A stretch of 6,625 bases of DNA from DAIRVC01 sp036803025 (GCA_036803025.1 DAIRVC010000151.1:1-6625), one strand, 5' to 3'; counted from the stretch's first letter, positions 1 through 6,274 are shown. The notes: a model not told the origin generated them from the sequence alone. Program-made: numbers and translations.

Positions 1-286
1 AGCGGCGGTTGGATTCCTCGGCGGTGGCGTAGCCGGCGTACTGGCGCATGGTCCACAGGCGGCCGCGGTACATGGTCGCCTGGATGCCGCGCGTGAAGGG
101 GTAGTCGCCCGGGAAGCCGATGCGTTCCAGGTAGTCGGGATCCGGGTCGGGCGGGAGGTAGAGCCGCTCGATGGGGATGCCGGAGGAGGTGGCGAACTCG
201 GGTCGGCGCTCCGGCGCGGTCCGCAGCAGCGGATCGACCACCTGCTCCTGCCAGCGGCGGCGGGCGCTTGTCAGACGTTCGGTCAT
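1..286 (-). CDS. mutA: Methylmalonyl-CoA mutase large (catalytic) subunit, N-terminal part only
   Basis: Partial gene: 95 residues from an ATG at 286, then it runs off the left edge. The enzyme is the adenosylcobalamin-dependent isomerase of (R)-methylmalonyl-CoA and succinyl-CoA. The visible part carries the family hallmark at residues 63-93, including YPFTRGIQATMYRGR and WTMRQYAGYATAEESN. Y83 in RQYAG aligns with the active-site Tyr89 of the Propionibacterium enzyme; isobutyryl-CoA and 2-hydroxyisobutyryl-CoA mutases are known to have Phe or Ile there, so methylmalonyl-CoA is the likely substrate. The second diagnostic residue (Arg207 equivalent) is outside the window. Whether the B12-binding domain is fused or encoded separately cannot be seen. 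The start is supported by a GGGGAG ribosome binding site at 294-299, 7 nt upstream. It lies 21 nt after the biotin carrier gene, so the product of the carboxylase is handled by the next gene in the transcript. Confidence 0.93.
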   Translation of the reverse strand, partial: MTERLTSARRRWQEQVVDPLLRTAPERRPEFATSSGIPIERLYLPPDPDPDYLERIGFPGDYPFTRGIQATMYRGRLWTMRQYAGYATAEESNRR

Positions 287-293
287 CGTGCAG

Positions 294-299
294 CTCCCC
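294..299 (-). promoter_or_regulatory. Ribosome binding site of mutA
   Basis: GGGGAG on the minus strand with a 7 nt spacer to the ATG at 286. It fixes the mutase start and lies in the 21 nt gap after the carrier stop codon. Confidence 0.7.
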
Positions 300-307
300 A
301 GCCAGGA

Positions 308-805
308 TCAGCTCAAGGTCACCAGGACCTGACCCTGATCGACGCGGTCGCCGGGGCGGACCCGCACCTGTGCTACGGACCCCTGGCGAGGCGCCTTGAG
401 CTCGTTCTGCATCTTCATCGACTCGAGGATCACCAGGATGGCGCCGCGTTCCACTTCCTGCCCGGCTTCGACCGGTATGGCCACGACCAGGCCGGGCATG
501 GGCGCCTTGAGCTGGAAGTCGCCGCTCGAGAGCGCCAGCCCGCCGGTGGCTTCGCGCAGGCGCCGCTGGCGTTCGTCCTCAACGGTCACCTGATAGAGCC
601 GCCCGACCATCAACACCGAGAGGCCGTTCTGCTCCGGGTAGACGTAGGCTTCATGCGAGCGCCCGTCGACGATCAGCGAGTAGACCGGCTCGCCGGCGAC
701 GGACTGGAAGTCGACCTCGACGCGCTCGCCGTTGACCAGGATCTCGCGCTCGGACTTGACCTCGATCTCGAAGGCCTGCTCGTCGACGGTCGTCAGGTAC
801 TTCAT
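308..805 (-). CDS. Biotin carboxyl carrier protein subunit of acyl-CoA (propionyl-CoA) carboxylase
   Basis: 165 residues, ATG at 805, TGA at 308-310. The C-terminal ~70 residues are a biotinyl/lipoyl attachment domain: APMPGLV at 101-107, the biotinylation motif ESMKM at 128-132 with K131 as the modified lysine, then QNELKAP. Ser replaces the more usual Ala of EAMKM, a variant I regard as normal. The N-terminal ~80 residues are beta-rich with repeated 'DGR..EAYV' and 'VGRLYQVTVEDE' strands. They look like a shortened form of the BT barrel that links biotin carboxylase to the carrier domain in fused alpha chains (inference). The biotin swings between the carboxylase encoded just upstream (28 nt gap) and the carboxyltransferase. 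The ribosome binding site is modest (GGATAGGAT just before the start). A carrier for acetyl-CoA carboxylase is the alternative; PccB and mutA in the same operon argue for propionyl-CoA. Confidence 0.92.
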   Translation of the reverse strand: MKYLTTVDEQAFEIEVKSEREILVNGERVEVDFQSVAGEPVYSLIVDGRSHEAYVYPEQNGLSVLMVGRLYQVTVEDERQRRLREATGGLALSSGDFQLKAPMPGLVVAIPVEAGQEVERGAILVILESMKMQNELKAPRQGSVAQVRVRPGDRVDQGQVLVTLS

Positions 806-833
806 CGATTCATCCTATCCGCCCGGCCGTTTC

Positions 834-2348
834 TCATCGGTGCATCCGCTCCCAGCGTCCGACCCATTTCCAGTTGCTGGTATCGCGCTCGCCACGGCGC
901 ACGATCTGCGAGGCTTGCTGCCCCTGGCGGTGGGCGACCAGCGTGGCCAGGATGGCAGCGATGTCGGGCCGCACCACTTTGCCCTCCTCGGCGGCATCGA
1001 TCGAGAAGCGTTCCTCGACAAAGCGCGTGTCGTACTGGCCGGCAATGAAGCGGGGCGATTCGAGGATGCTCTGGTGGAAGGGGATGTTGGTGCGCACGCC
1101 CAGAATGCGGTACTCCTCCAGGGCGCGGCGCGTGCGCAGGATGGCCTCGCCGCGCGTTTCGCCCCAGCAGATCAGCTTCGAGATGAGCGAATCGTAGTAG
1201 GGCGAGATTTCGAAGCCGGGATAGACGCCGGTATCGACCCGCACACCCGGCCCGGTCGGCGGGATGATCTGCGCGATCCGGCCGACCGAAGGCAGGAAGT
1301 CGTTGTAGGGGTCCTCGGCATTGATGCGGCACTCGATCGCCCAGCCGTTCTGGTGGACTTCCTCCTGGGTGACGTGCAGCTTGCGGCCGCGGGCGATGCG
1401 GATCTGCTCCTTGACAATGTCCAGCCCGGTGACCGCCTCGGTCACCGGGTGCTCGACCTGCAAGCGCGTGTTCATCTCGAGAAAGTAGAAGTTGCGCTCC
1501 TTGTCGATCAGAAACTCGATCGTCCCGGCGCTGTGGTAATCCACTGCCCGGGCGGCCTGGCAGGCGACCGCGCCCATACGCTGGCGCAGCTCTTCGTCTT
1601 CGCCCAGAAAAGGCGAAGGCGCCTCCTCGAGCAGCTTCTGGTGGCGCCGCTGCAGCGAGCACTCGCGCTCGCCCAGGTGGATGACGTTATCGTGCTCGTC
1701 GGCCAGGATCTGGAACTCGATGTGGCGGGCGTTCGGCACGAGCTTCTCCAGGTAGACGTTCCCGTCGCCGAATGCGGCCTCGGCCTCGCGCCGGGCGGCC
1801 TGGAGCAGGCCGGGCATGTCGGCCTGCAGAGCGACCTCGCGCATGCCTTTTCCGCCGCCGCCGGCGGTGGCCTTGATCAGCAGCGGGAAGCCGATCTGGG
1901 GGGCGATGGCCAGAATCTCGTCGTCGCGCAGCGAACCCTCGCCCTCCGTCCCGGGCACGACCGGGATGCCGGCAGCGGTGACCGTCCTGCGGGCGACTGC
2001 CTTGTCGCCCATGGCGGCGATGGCGCTCGGCTTGGGTCCGATGAATGCCAGCCCGGCCTCCTCGACGGCGCGGGCGAAATCCTCACGCTCGGCCAGGAAG
2101 CCGTACCCCGGATGCAGGGCGCCGGCTCCGCACTTGCGGGCGATATCGATGATCCGGTCGGCGCGCAGGTACGACTCGCGCGACGGCGCCGGGCCGAGGA
2201 GGTAGGCCTCGTCGGCGTAGCGCACATGCAGCGCTGAACGATCGGCCTCGGAGAACACTGCCACCGTTTCGATACCGAGCTCGCGACAGGCGCGGATAAT
2301 CCGGACGGCAATCTCCCCGCGATTGGCGATCAACACCTTGGTGAACAT
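834..2348 (-). CDS. accC: Biotin carboxylase subunit of acyl-CoA (propionyl-CoA) carboxylase
   Basis: 504 residues. It carboxylates the biotin of the carrier protein using ATP and bicarbonate. Domain order: N-terminal biotin carboxylase domain from residue 1 (KVLIANRGEIAVRIIRA), ATP-grasp from about 115 to 312, C-terminal domain to about 445. Residues matching the E. coli AccC active site are present: K116, K159, the glycine loop GGGGKGM at 163-169, H209, K238, E278, E291, N293, R295, E299 and R341 (ECRINAEDP). No catalytic residue looks lost. E. coli AccC is about 449 residues, so the last ~55 residues, ending SNWKWVGRWERMHR, are an extension like the linker that precedes the BT domain in fused propionyl-CoA carboxylase alpha chains. 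The ATG at 2348 has GAGG 6 nt upstream and a stronger AGGAG overlapping the hydrolase stop. The gap to the hydrolase is 9 nt. Specificity for propionyl-CoA is set by PccB, so 'pccA' would be an equally fair name. Confidence 0.95.
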   Translation of the reverse strand: MFTKVLIANRGEIAVRIIRACRELGIETVAVFSEADRSALHVRYADEAYLLGPAPSRESYLRADRIIDIARKCGAGALHPGYGFLAEREDFARAVEEAGLAFIGPKPSAIAAMGDKAVARRTVTAAGIPVVPGTEGEGSLRDDEILAIAPQIGFPLLIKATAGGGGKGMREVALQADMPGLLQAARREAEAAFGDGNVYLEKLVPNARHIEFQILADEHDNVIHLGERECSLQRRHQKLLEEAPSPFLGEDEELRQRMGAVACQAARAVDYHSAGTIEFLIDKERNFYFLEMNTRLQVEHPVTEAVTGLDIVKEQIRIARGRKLHVTQEEVHQNGWAIECRINAEDPYNDFLPSVGRIAQIIPPTGPGVRVDTGVYPGFEISPYYDSLISKLICWGETRGEAILRTRRALEEYRILGVRTNIPFHQSILESPRFIAGQYDTRFVEERFSIDAAEEGKVVRPDIAAILATLVAHRQGQQASQIVRRGERDTSNWKWVGRWERMHR

Positions 2349-2357
2349 CGGCGGCCT

Positions 2358-3179
2358 CTACTCCTGCCTGCCGGGCTCGAGGAACTCGAGCACCCGGCGG
2401 TTGAAGAGGTCCGGGACTTCCTGCGGCGGCATGTGTGCCACGCCCGGGATCAACCACAGCGTGCCGTGTTGGACATGATCGGCGATGTCGCGCGCGTGCT
2501 GAGGGGTGGCGTACTCATCCGCCTCGCCCTGGATGACGAGCGTCGGGCAGGTGATCCGCGAAAGCAGCGGGCGCATGTCCCAGGTCAGGTGCTCCGGCCG
2601 CCGCCAGCCTCCGAACCAGTTGCTGAACACGGCCTCGGCCTTGTCGCCGTGAGCGCGCTCGAGTCTGGAGCGCAGCTCGGGGTCCTCGGTGTAGCTCTGG
2701 ATCACCGCTGCCATCCCGGGAAGCATGCTGACTTCGACGTAGATGTGCGAGGCGACGATCACGAGGCGGGTCACGCGCTGCGGGTGCTGCGCGGCGAAGT
2801 AGAGTGCCAGAGTCCCCCCGTCGCTGTGTCCGACCAGGGCGGCGCGCCGCAACTCGAACGCCTGCATGACGGCCGCCAGATCGCGCTGGTCGACGCCAAA
2901 GGCCGGCAGGTCGAGCGCCGGGCGCGCCTCGGAGCCGCCGTAGCCCCAGCGATCGTAGGCCAACACCTGCCAGCCGGCCTGCACCAGCGCCGGCACCTGG
3001 TGCCTCCAGGCCCGCACCGATCCCAACCCGTGATGCAGCAGGATGACCGCCGGTGCGTTCTTCTCCCCGGCGCGCTCCCAGTGAATCGCATGGCCGTCGA
3101 CCACCAGCCGGCCGTGCTCCTGGCCGGGCAGCCGGGCCTGTGCGGGCGCAGATGGACGGTCAGAGCGGGATGTTGCCAT
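2358..3179 (-). CDS. Alpha/beta hydrolase fold protein, substrate unknown
   Basis: 273 residues. Serine hydrolase of the alpha/beta fold. The oxyanion-loop motif HHGLGS is at 49-54, the nucleophile elbow GHSDGG at 117-122 (S119), the likely acid D221 in GEADEYA, and H249 in GVAHMP; the triad is complete. A short cap lies between about 145 and 205 (SNWFGGW). There is no signal peptide, so it is probably cytoplasmic. The ATG at 3179 lies inside the end of pccB, a 20 nt overlap that points to translational coupling; no strong ribosome binding site precedes it (only AAGAAG). The first ~20 residues are low-complexity and poorly conserved-looking, so a start slightly further in is possible. The substrate cannot be read from the sequence: esterase, lactonase, C-C hydrolase or acyl-CoA thioesterase are all possible. 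Its place between the two carboxylase subunits suggests a role with the same metabolites, but that is inference. Confidence 0.88.
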   Translation of the reverse strand: MATSRSDRPSAPAQARLPGQEHGRLVVDGHAIHWERAGEKNAPAVILLHHGLGSVRAWRHQVPALVQAGWQVLAYDRWGYGGSEARPALDLPAFGVDQRDLAAVMQAFELRRAALVGHSDGGTLALYFAAQHPQRVTRLVIVASHIYVEVSMLPGMAAVIQSYTEDPELRSRLERAHGDKAEAVFSNWFGGWRRPEHLTWDMRPLLSRITCPTLVIQGEADEYATPQHARDIADHVQHGTLWLIPGVAHMPPQEVPDLFNRRVLEFLEPGRQE

Positions 3180-4710
3180 GCTTCTTGGCCGGATTGGCGT
3201 CGCGCTTGTTGCTGAGCATCTCGAGCCCGTTGATCAAGCGCTGGCGAGTGGCGCTCGGCTCGATGACGTCGTCGAGGTAGCCGCGCGAGGCGGCCACGTA
3301 CGGGTTGGCGAACTTCTGGCGGTACTCGGCCGCCAGCTCGGCCTTGCGCTTGACCGGATCGGCCGCCTCGGCCAACTCCTTGCGAAAGATGATGCTGACG
3401 GCGCCTTCGGGCCCCATCACCGCCAACTCGGCGCTCGGCCAGGCCAAGTTCAGGTCGCCGCGGATGTGTTTGGACGACATGACGTCGTACGCGCCGCCGT
3501 ATGCCTTGCGGGTGATGACCGTGATCTTAGGTACGGTCGCCTCGCAGTAGGCGTACAGCAGCTTGGCGCCGTGACGGATGATGCCGCCGTGTTCCTGGCC
3601 TGTGCCCGGTAGGAAACCGGGGACGTCGACGAATGTGATCAGGGGGATGTTGAACGAATCGCACAGGCGCACGAAACGGGCGGCCTTGTCCGAGGCGTTG
3701 ATGTCCAGGACCCCGGCCAGCACCGCCGGCTGGTTGGCGACGATGCCGGCGCTGTGTCCGCCCAGCCGGGAGAAGCCGACGACGACATTGGAGGCGTAGT
3801 GCTCGTGGATCTCGAAGAACACGCCGTCGTCGACCACCATGCGGATGATGTCACGCATCTCATATGGCTTGCTCGGATCGTCGGGGATGATCTCGTCCAG
3901 CGCCGCTTCGGTGCGGAGCCGGTCGTCTGTGGTCGGCCGAAAGGGCGGGTCCTCCATGTTGTTCTGCGGGAGATAGGAGAGCAGCAGGCGGATCATGTAC
4001 AGGCAGTCCGCCTCGCTCTCGGCGACGAAGTGGCACACGCCCGAGGTGCTGGCGTGGACGTCCGCGCCGCCGAGCGCTTCGAAGGTCACATCCTCGTGTG
4101 TGACCGTCTTGACTACGTCCGGACCGGTCACGAACATGTAGGAAGAGCCGCGCACCATGAAGATCAGGTCGGTCAGAGCCGGTGAGTAGACTGCCCCGCC
4201 GGCGCAAGGGCCCATGATGGCGCTGATCTGCGGGATCACGCCCGAGGCCAGGGTGTTGCGCAGGAAGATGTCGGCGTAGCCCCCGAGCGAGACGACGCCC
4301 TCTTGAATGCGAGCGCCGCCCGAATCATTCAAGCCGATGAGCGGGGCGCCGTTCTTGACCGCCATGTCCATGATCTTGCAGATCTTCTCGGCGTGCACCT
4401 CGCCCAGGCTGCCGCCGAAGACGGTGAAGTCCTGGGAGAAGACGTAGACCAGGCGGCCGTCGACGGTTCCCCAACCGGTGATGACGCTGTCGCTCAGGTA
4501 CTGGCGCGCTCCGAGTCCGAAGTCCGTCGTGCGGTGCGTGACGAACATGTCGGTCTCGCGAAAGGAGCCCTTGTCCAGAAGCAGGTCGAGACGGTCGCGC
4601 GCCGTAAGCCGGCCTTGATTGTGCTGAGCGGCGATCCTCTCCGGCCCGCCGCCGCCCAGGGCCTGTTCCCGCAGGCTGCGCAGGTGCTCGCTCTTCGACG
4701 CATCGCTCAT
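3160..4710 (-). CDS. pccB: Propionyl-CoA carboxylase beta subunit (carboxyltransferase)
   Basis: 516 residues. It transfers the carboxyl group from carboxybiotin to propionyl-CoA, giving methylmalonyl-CoA. It has two crotonase-like halves. The N half carries GGARIQEGV (131-139) and the oxyanion-hole region GPCAGGAVYSPALTD (167-181); the C half carries FVDVPGFLPGTGQEHGG (360-376) and RKAYGGAYDVMSSKH (401-415). The C-terminus KKHGNIPL is characteristic of the family. D409 in GGAYD aligns with Asp422 of Streptomyces coelicolor PccB, the residue known to favour propionyl-CoA over acetyl-CoA. Start choice: the frame is open to 4959, but the family N-terminus begins near MSDASKSEHL. ATG 4710 has GGGGAG 8 nt upstream, whereas ATG 4716 would have only a 2 nt spacer. 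The frame beyond 4716 overlaps the membrane-protein gene and encodes unrelated sequence. The hydrolase gene starts within its last 20 nt. Confidence 0.95.
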   Translation of the reverse strand: MSDASKSEHLRSLREQALGGGGPERIAAQHNQGRLTARDRLDLLLDKGSFRETDMFVTHRTTDFGLGARQYLSDSVITGWGTVDGRLVYVFSQDFTVFGGSLGEVHAEKICKIMDMAVKNGAPLIGLNDSGGARIQEGVVSLGGYADIFLRNTLASGVIPQISAIMGPCAGGAVYSPALTDLIFMVRGSSYMFVTGPDVVKTVTHEDVTFEALGGADVHASTSGVCHFVAESEADCLYMIRLLLSYLPQNNMEDPPFRPTTDDRLRTEAALDEIIPDDPSKPYEMRDIIRMVVDDGVFFEIHEHYASNVVVGFSRLGGHSAGIVANQPAVLAGVLDINASDKAARFVRLCDSFNIPLITFVDVPGFLPGTGQEHGGIIRHGAKLLYAYCEATVPKITVITRKAYGGAYDVMSSKHIRGDLNLAWPSAELAVMGPEGAVSIIFRKELAEAADPVKRKAELAAEYRQKFANPYVAASRGYLDDVIEPSATRQRLINGLEMLSNKRDANPAKKHGNIPL

Positions 4711-4715
4711 CCGCA

Positions 4716-5114
4716 TCACTCCCCGAAGTATCTGACTACCGATGATCGGCTCAGCACCCAGAACACCGCCAGCACGCCTGCCAGTGTGAAGGCCAGCGCT
4801 GCCGGCCAGCTCTGACGGGCAAAGTCGGTCCGGACGAACAGCAGGCGATCGGCCCAGTACCAGACAGCCATGACGGGCAGCGCCCAACGGGCCAGGCGCG
4901 GGGCCCAGCGCGCCCCGTAGAACAGACCGGCCGCCGCAGTTAGGCCTGCCGCCGCCCACACGCCCCCCGACAGCGGAAGGTACGCGCGCGGGACGCTCAA
5001 CGGCAGCTCAGGCAAGGAGAGCCCAAGGGAAAGGCGGGCCAGGCCGAAGGCTGAGAGCGTTAACACTCCCAGGCACAGCCAGGTTACGAGCGCCGGCCTG
5101 GGCCTAGACGGCAA
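4716..5114 (-). CDS. Small four-helix integral membrane protein of unknown function
   Basis: 132 residues starting from TTG at 5114; stop TGA at 4716-4718. I do not recognise a named family. Four hydrophobic stretches are plain: about 9-31, 46-66, 75-93 and 102-122, with positive residues at the N-terminus (SRPRPR) and in the loop at 69-76. Even helix number with a positive N-terminus predicts both ends in the cytoplasm. The C-terminus is short and polar (SRSSVVRYFGE). No catalytic or metal-binding motif stands out. The TTG start is supported by GGGGAAG at a 7 nt spacer, inside the end of the oxidoreductase gene, which it overlaps by 11 nt. No ATG is available near the N-terminus; the next GTG would cut helix 1. 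The stop lies 5 nt before pccB. Tight packing suggests co-expression with the carboxylase but does not show its job. Confidence 0.8.
   Translation of the reverse strand: MPSRPRPALVTWLCLGVLTLSAFGLARLSLGLSLPELPLSVPRAYLPLSGGVWAAAGLTAAAGLFYGARWAPRLARWALPVMAVWYWADRLLFVRTDFARQSWPAALAFTLAGVLAVFWVLSRSSVVRYFGE
4719..4724 (-). promoter_or_regulatory. Ribosome binding site deciding the pccB start
   Basis: GGGGAG on the minus strand, formed by the last sense codons of the membrane-protein gene and the first base before its TGA. The spacer is 8 nt to ATG 4710 but only 2 nt to ATG 4716, which favours 4710. Confidence 0.65.
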
Positions 5115-6135
5115 GGGTGATCTTCCCCAACTGCTCGCCTGCCGCCAGGCGTTCCTGCGCCAGACGCGCTTCCGCCAGGGGAAAGGTGCGGTCCAGCGCG
5201 ACCTTCAGCTTGCCTTCGAAGACTAAACCCATTACCGCCGCGAAGTCTGCATGCGTCCCCATGGTCGAGCCGAGGATCGACAGGTGCCTCCCGAACACGA
5301 ATCGGTTGTCGATCTCAAACGTGGCTCCGCCGGTGTTGCCGACGGTCAGGATGCGGCCGCCTCTGCGCGCCGATCGCAGGCTGCTCGGCATCGTCCCGGC
5401 GCCGACGTTGTCGACGACAACATCGACCCCCCGCCGGCCGGTCGCCTGGAAGAGCGCCTTGCCCCAGTTGGGGTCCTTGGAGCGGTCGAAGACCCAATCG
5501 GCGCCCAACGACTCGGCCAGTGCGACCTTGGCCGGGGCGGAGCCGATGACATACACCTTGGCCCCGGCAAGCTTGGCGATCTGAATGCTGGCAGTGTTCA
5601 CCCCGCCGGAGGCGCCGACGATGAGCACCGACTCCCCGGCGCGCAGGCTGCCGCGCGTGATCAGCGAATGCCAGGCTGTGTGAAAGACCAGGCCAGCGGC
5701 GGCCGCAGCGGCGTCCTCGACGCCCGACGGGACTCTGAGCACGTTCGCACTTGGGACGGCCACGAATTCGGCATACGTCCCGCGCCGCGTTTCACCCAAC
5801 AGGTGCCAGTCGTCGCAGCGGTTGTCGTGCCCCGCCAGGCAGGCCGGGCAGCGGCCGCATGACAGGTTGGCGTTGATCACCACACGCTCGCCGACCTGCC
5901 AGCCCGAGACGCCTGGCCCCAGCGCGGCGATCTCCCCGGCGCCATCGGCTCCGGGGATATGCGGGAGTTCCAGTTGCAGCCCGGGCCAGCCTTCCCGCGT
6001 CCACAGGTCGAGTCGATTGAGCGCAGCCGCGCGCAGCCGGACCAAGACCTGCCCGGCCGCCGGTTCGGGGTCGGGCAGCTCAGCGAATTCGAGGACGTCT
6101 GGCCCTCCGTGATGATGGAAGACGACCGCTTTCAC
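5104..6135 (-). CDS. Zinc-binding MDR-family NAD(P)H-dependent oxidoreductase
   Basis: 343 residues from GTG at 6135, TAG at 5104-5106. Medium-chain dehydrogenase/reductase: a GroES-like N domain (about 1-130) and a Rossmann domain (about 135-300) with the dinucleotide loop GASGGVN at 174-180. N180 stands where most members have the third glycine. The structural zinc lobe is intact: C93, C96, C99 and C107 in CGRCPACLAGHDNRC. The catalytic zinc ligands of true alcohol dehydrogenases are absent: the usual Cys position is N40 (ALNRLD) and the usual GHE is GAD at 62-64. This pattern fits the quinone oxidoreductase or enoyl reductase side of the family, reducing an activated C=C bond, rather than an alcohol dehydrogenase. 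GGAGG lies 4 nt before the GTG. As first gene of the propionyl-CoA operon it could be an acryloyl-CoA or similar enoyl-CoA reductase; that is a hypothesis only. Confidence 0.92.
   Translation of the reverse strand: MKAVVFHHHGGPDVLEFAELPDPEPAAGQVLVRLRAAALNRLDLWTREGWPGLQLELPHIPGADGAGEIAALGPGVSGWQVGERVVINANLSCGRCPACLAGHDNRCDDWHLLGETRRGTYAEFVAVPSANVLRVPSGVEDAAAAAAGLVFHTAWHSLITRGSLRAGESVLIVGASGGVNTASIQIAKLAGAKVYVIGSAPAKVALAESLGADWVFDRSKDPNWGKALFQATGRRGVDVVVDNVGAGTMPSSLRSARRGGRILTVGNTGGATFEIDNRFVFGRHLSILGSTMGTHADFAAVMGLVFEGKLKVALDRTFPLAEARLAQERLAAGEQLGKITLAV
5122..5128 (-). promoter_or_regulatory. Ribosome binding site supporting the TTG start of the membrane protein
   Basis: GGGGAAG on the minus strand, 7 nt before TTG 5114, within the last codons of the oxidoreductase gene. 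This is the main evidence that the rare start codon is used. Confidence 0.65.
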
Positions 6136-6186
6136 ACGACCTCCGCTCAGGGAGCAGGACCGCCCCCGGCTTGGCGGCGAGCGAGC

Positions 6187-6216
6187 ATTATAGCGCCGGA
6201 GGTGCCTGGAGCGTGA
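6187..6216 (-). promoter_or_regulatory. Candidate sigma-70-type promoter of the operon
   Basis: A perfect TATAAT lies on the minus strand at 6192-6187, conspicuous in very GC-rich surroundings. Transcription would begin near 6180, leaving a leader of about 45 nt before the GTG at 6135. No good -35 hexamer is found at 16-18 nt spacing (CACGCT at 17), and there is no extended TG, so an activator may be needed. The leader can form a short hairpin (CCGCC/GGCGG, 6160-6164 with 6173-6177). No other gap in the operon is large enough for a promoter of this kind. Confidence 0.55.
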
Positions 6217-6245
6217 GCCGCCACGGCGGGCCTGGCTTCCGGCGC
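6193..6245. repeat. 8 bp inverted repeat next to the -10 box
   Basis: GCGCCGGA at 6193-6200 is a perfect inverted match to TCCGGCGC at 6238-6245. The arms are 45 bp apart centre to centre, and the near arm abuts the -10 box. It could be a pair of operator half-sites or the base of a large hairpin; 8 bp in GC-rich DNA may also arise by chance. Confidence 0.4.
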
Positions 6246-6247
6246 AG

Positions 6248-6274
6248 ACCGAAGGAACCGCCCTGGAAAGCGGT
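6248..6274 (-). terminator. Weak candidate terminator of the upstream gene
   Basis: On the minus strand, 15 nt after the upstream stop codon, ACCGC and GCGGT (6270-6274 with 6257-6261) can pair around an 8 nt loop, followed by TTCCTTC. The stem is short and the tail is not a true T-run, so termination may be weak or absent. Confidence 0.22.

Noticed and set aside
802..814. A three-codon open frame (ATG AAT CGA TGA) overlapping the carrier start
   Set aside because: It is too short to judge and is probably a chance ATG within the ribosome binding region; no attenuation structure is associated with it.
732..2237. A 501-codon open frame on the plus strand
   Set aside because: It is antisense to the biotin carboxylase, whose active-site residues are all in place. 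Long antisense frames are common in GC-rich genes, and the translated sequence has no recognisable domain.
2433..3215. A 260-codon open frame on the plus strand
   Set aside because: It is antisense to the complete alpha/beta hydrolase gene; the translation resembles no protein family and has the composition expected of a shadow frame.
4711..4959. A longer pccB reaching back to 4959
   Set aside because: The extra N-terminal residues are low-complexity, do not fit the family and overlap the membrane-protein gene; the ribosome binding site at 4719-4724 fits a start at 4710.
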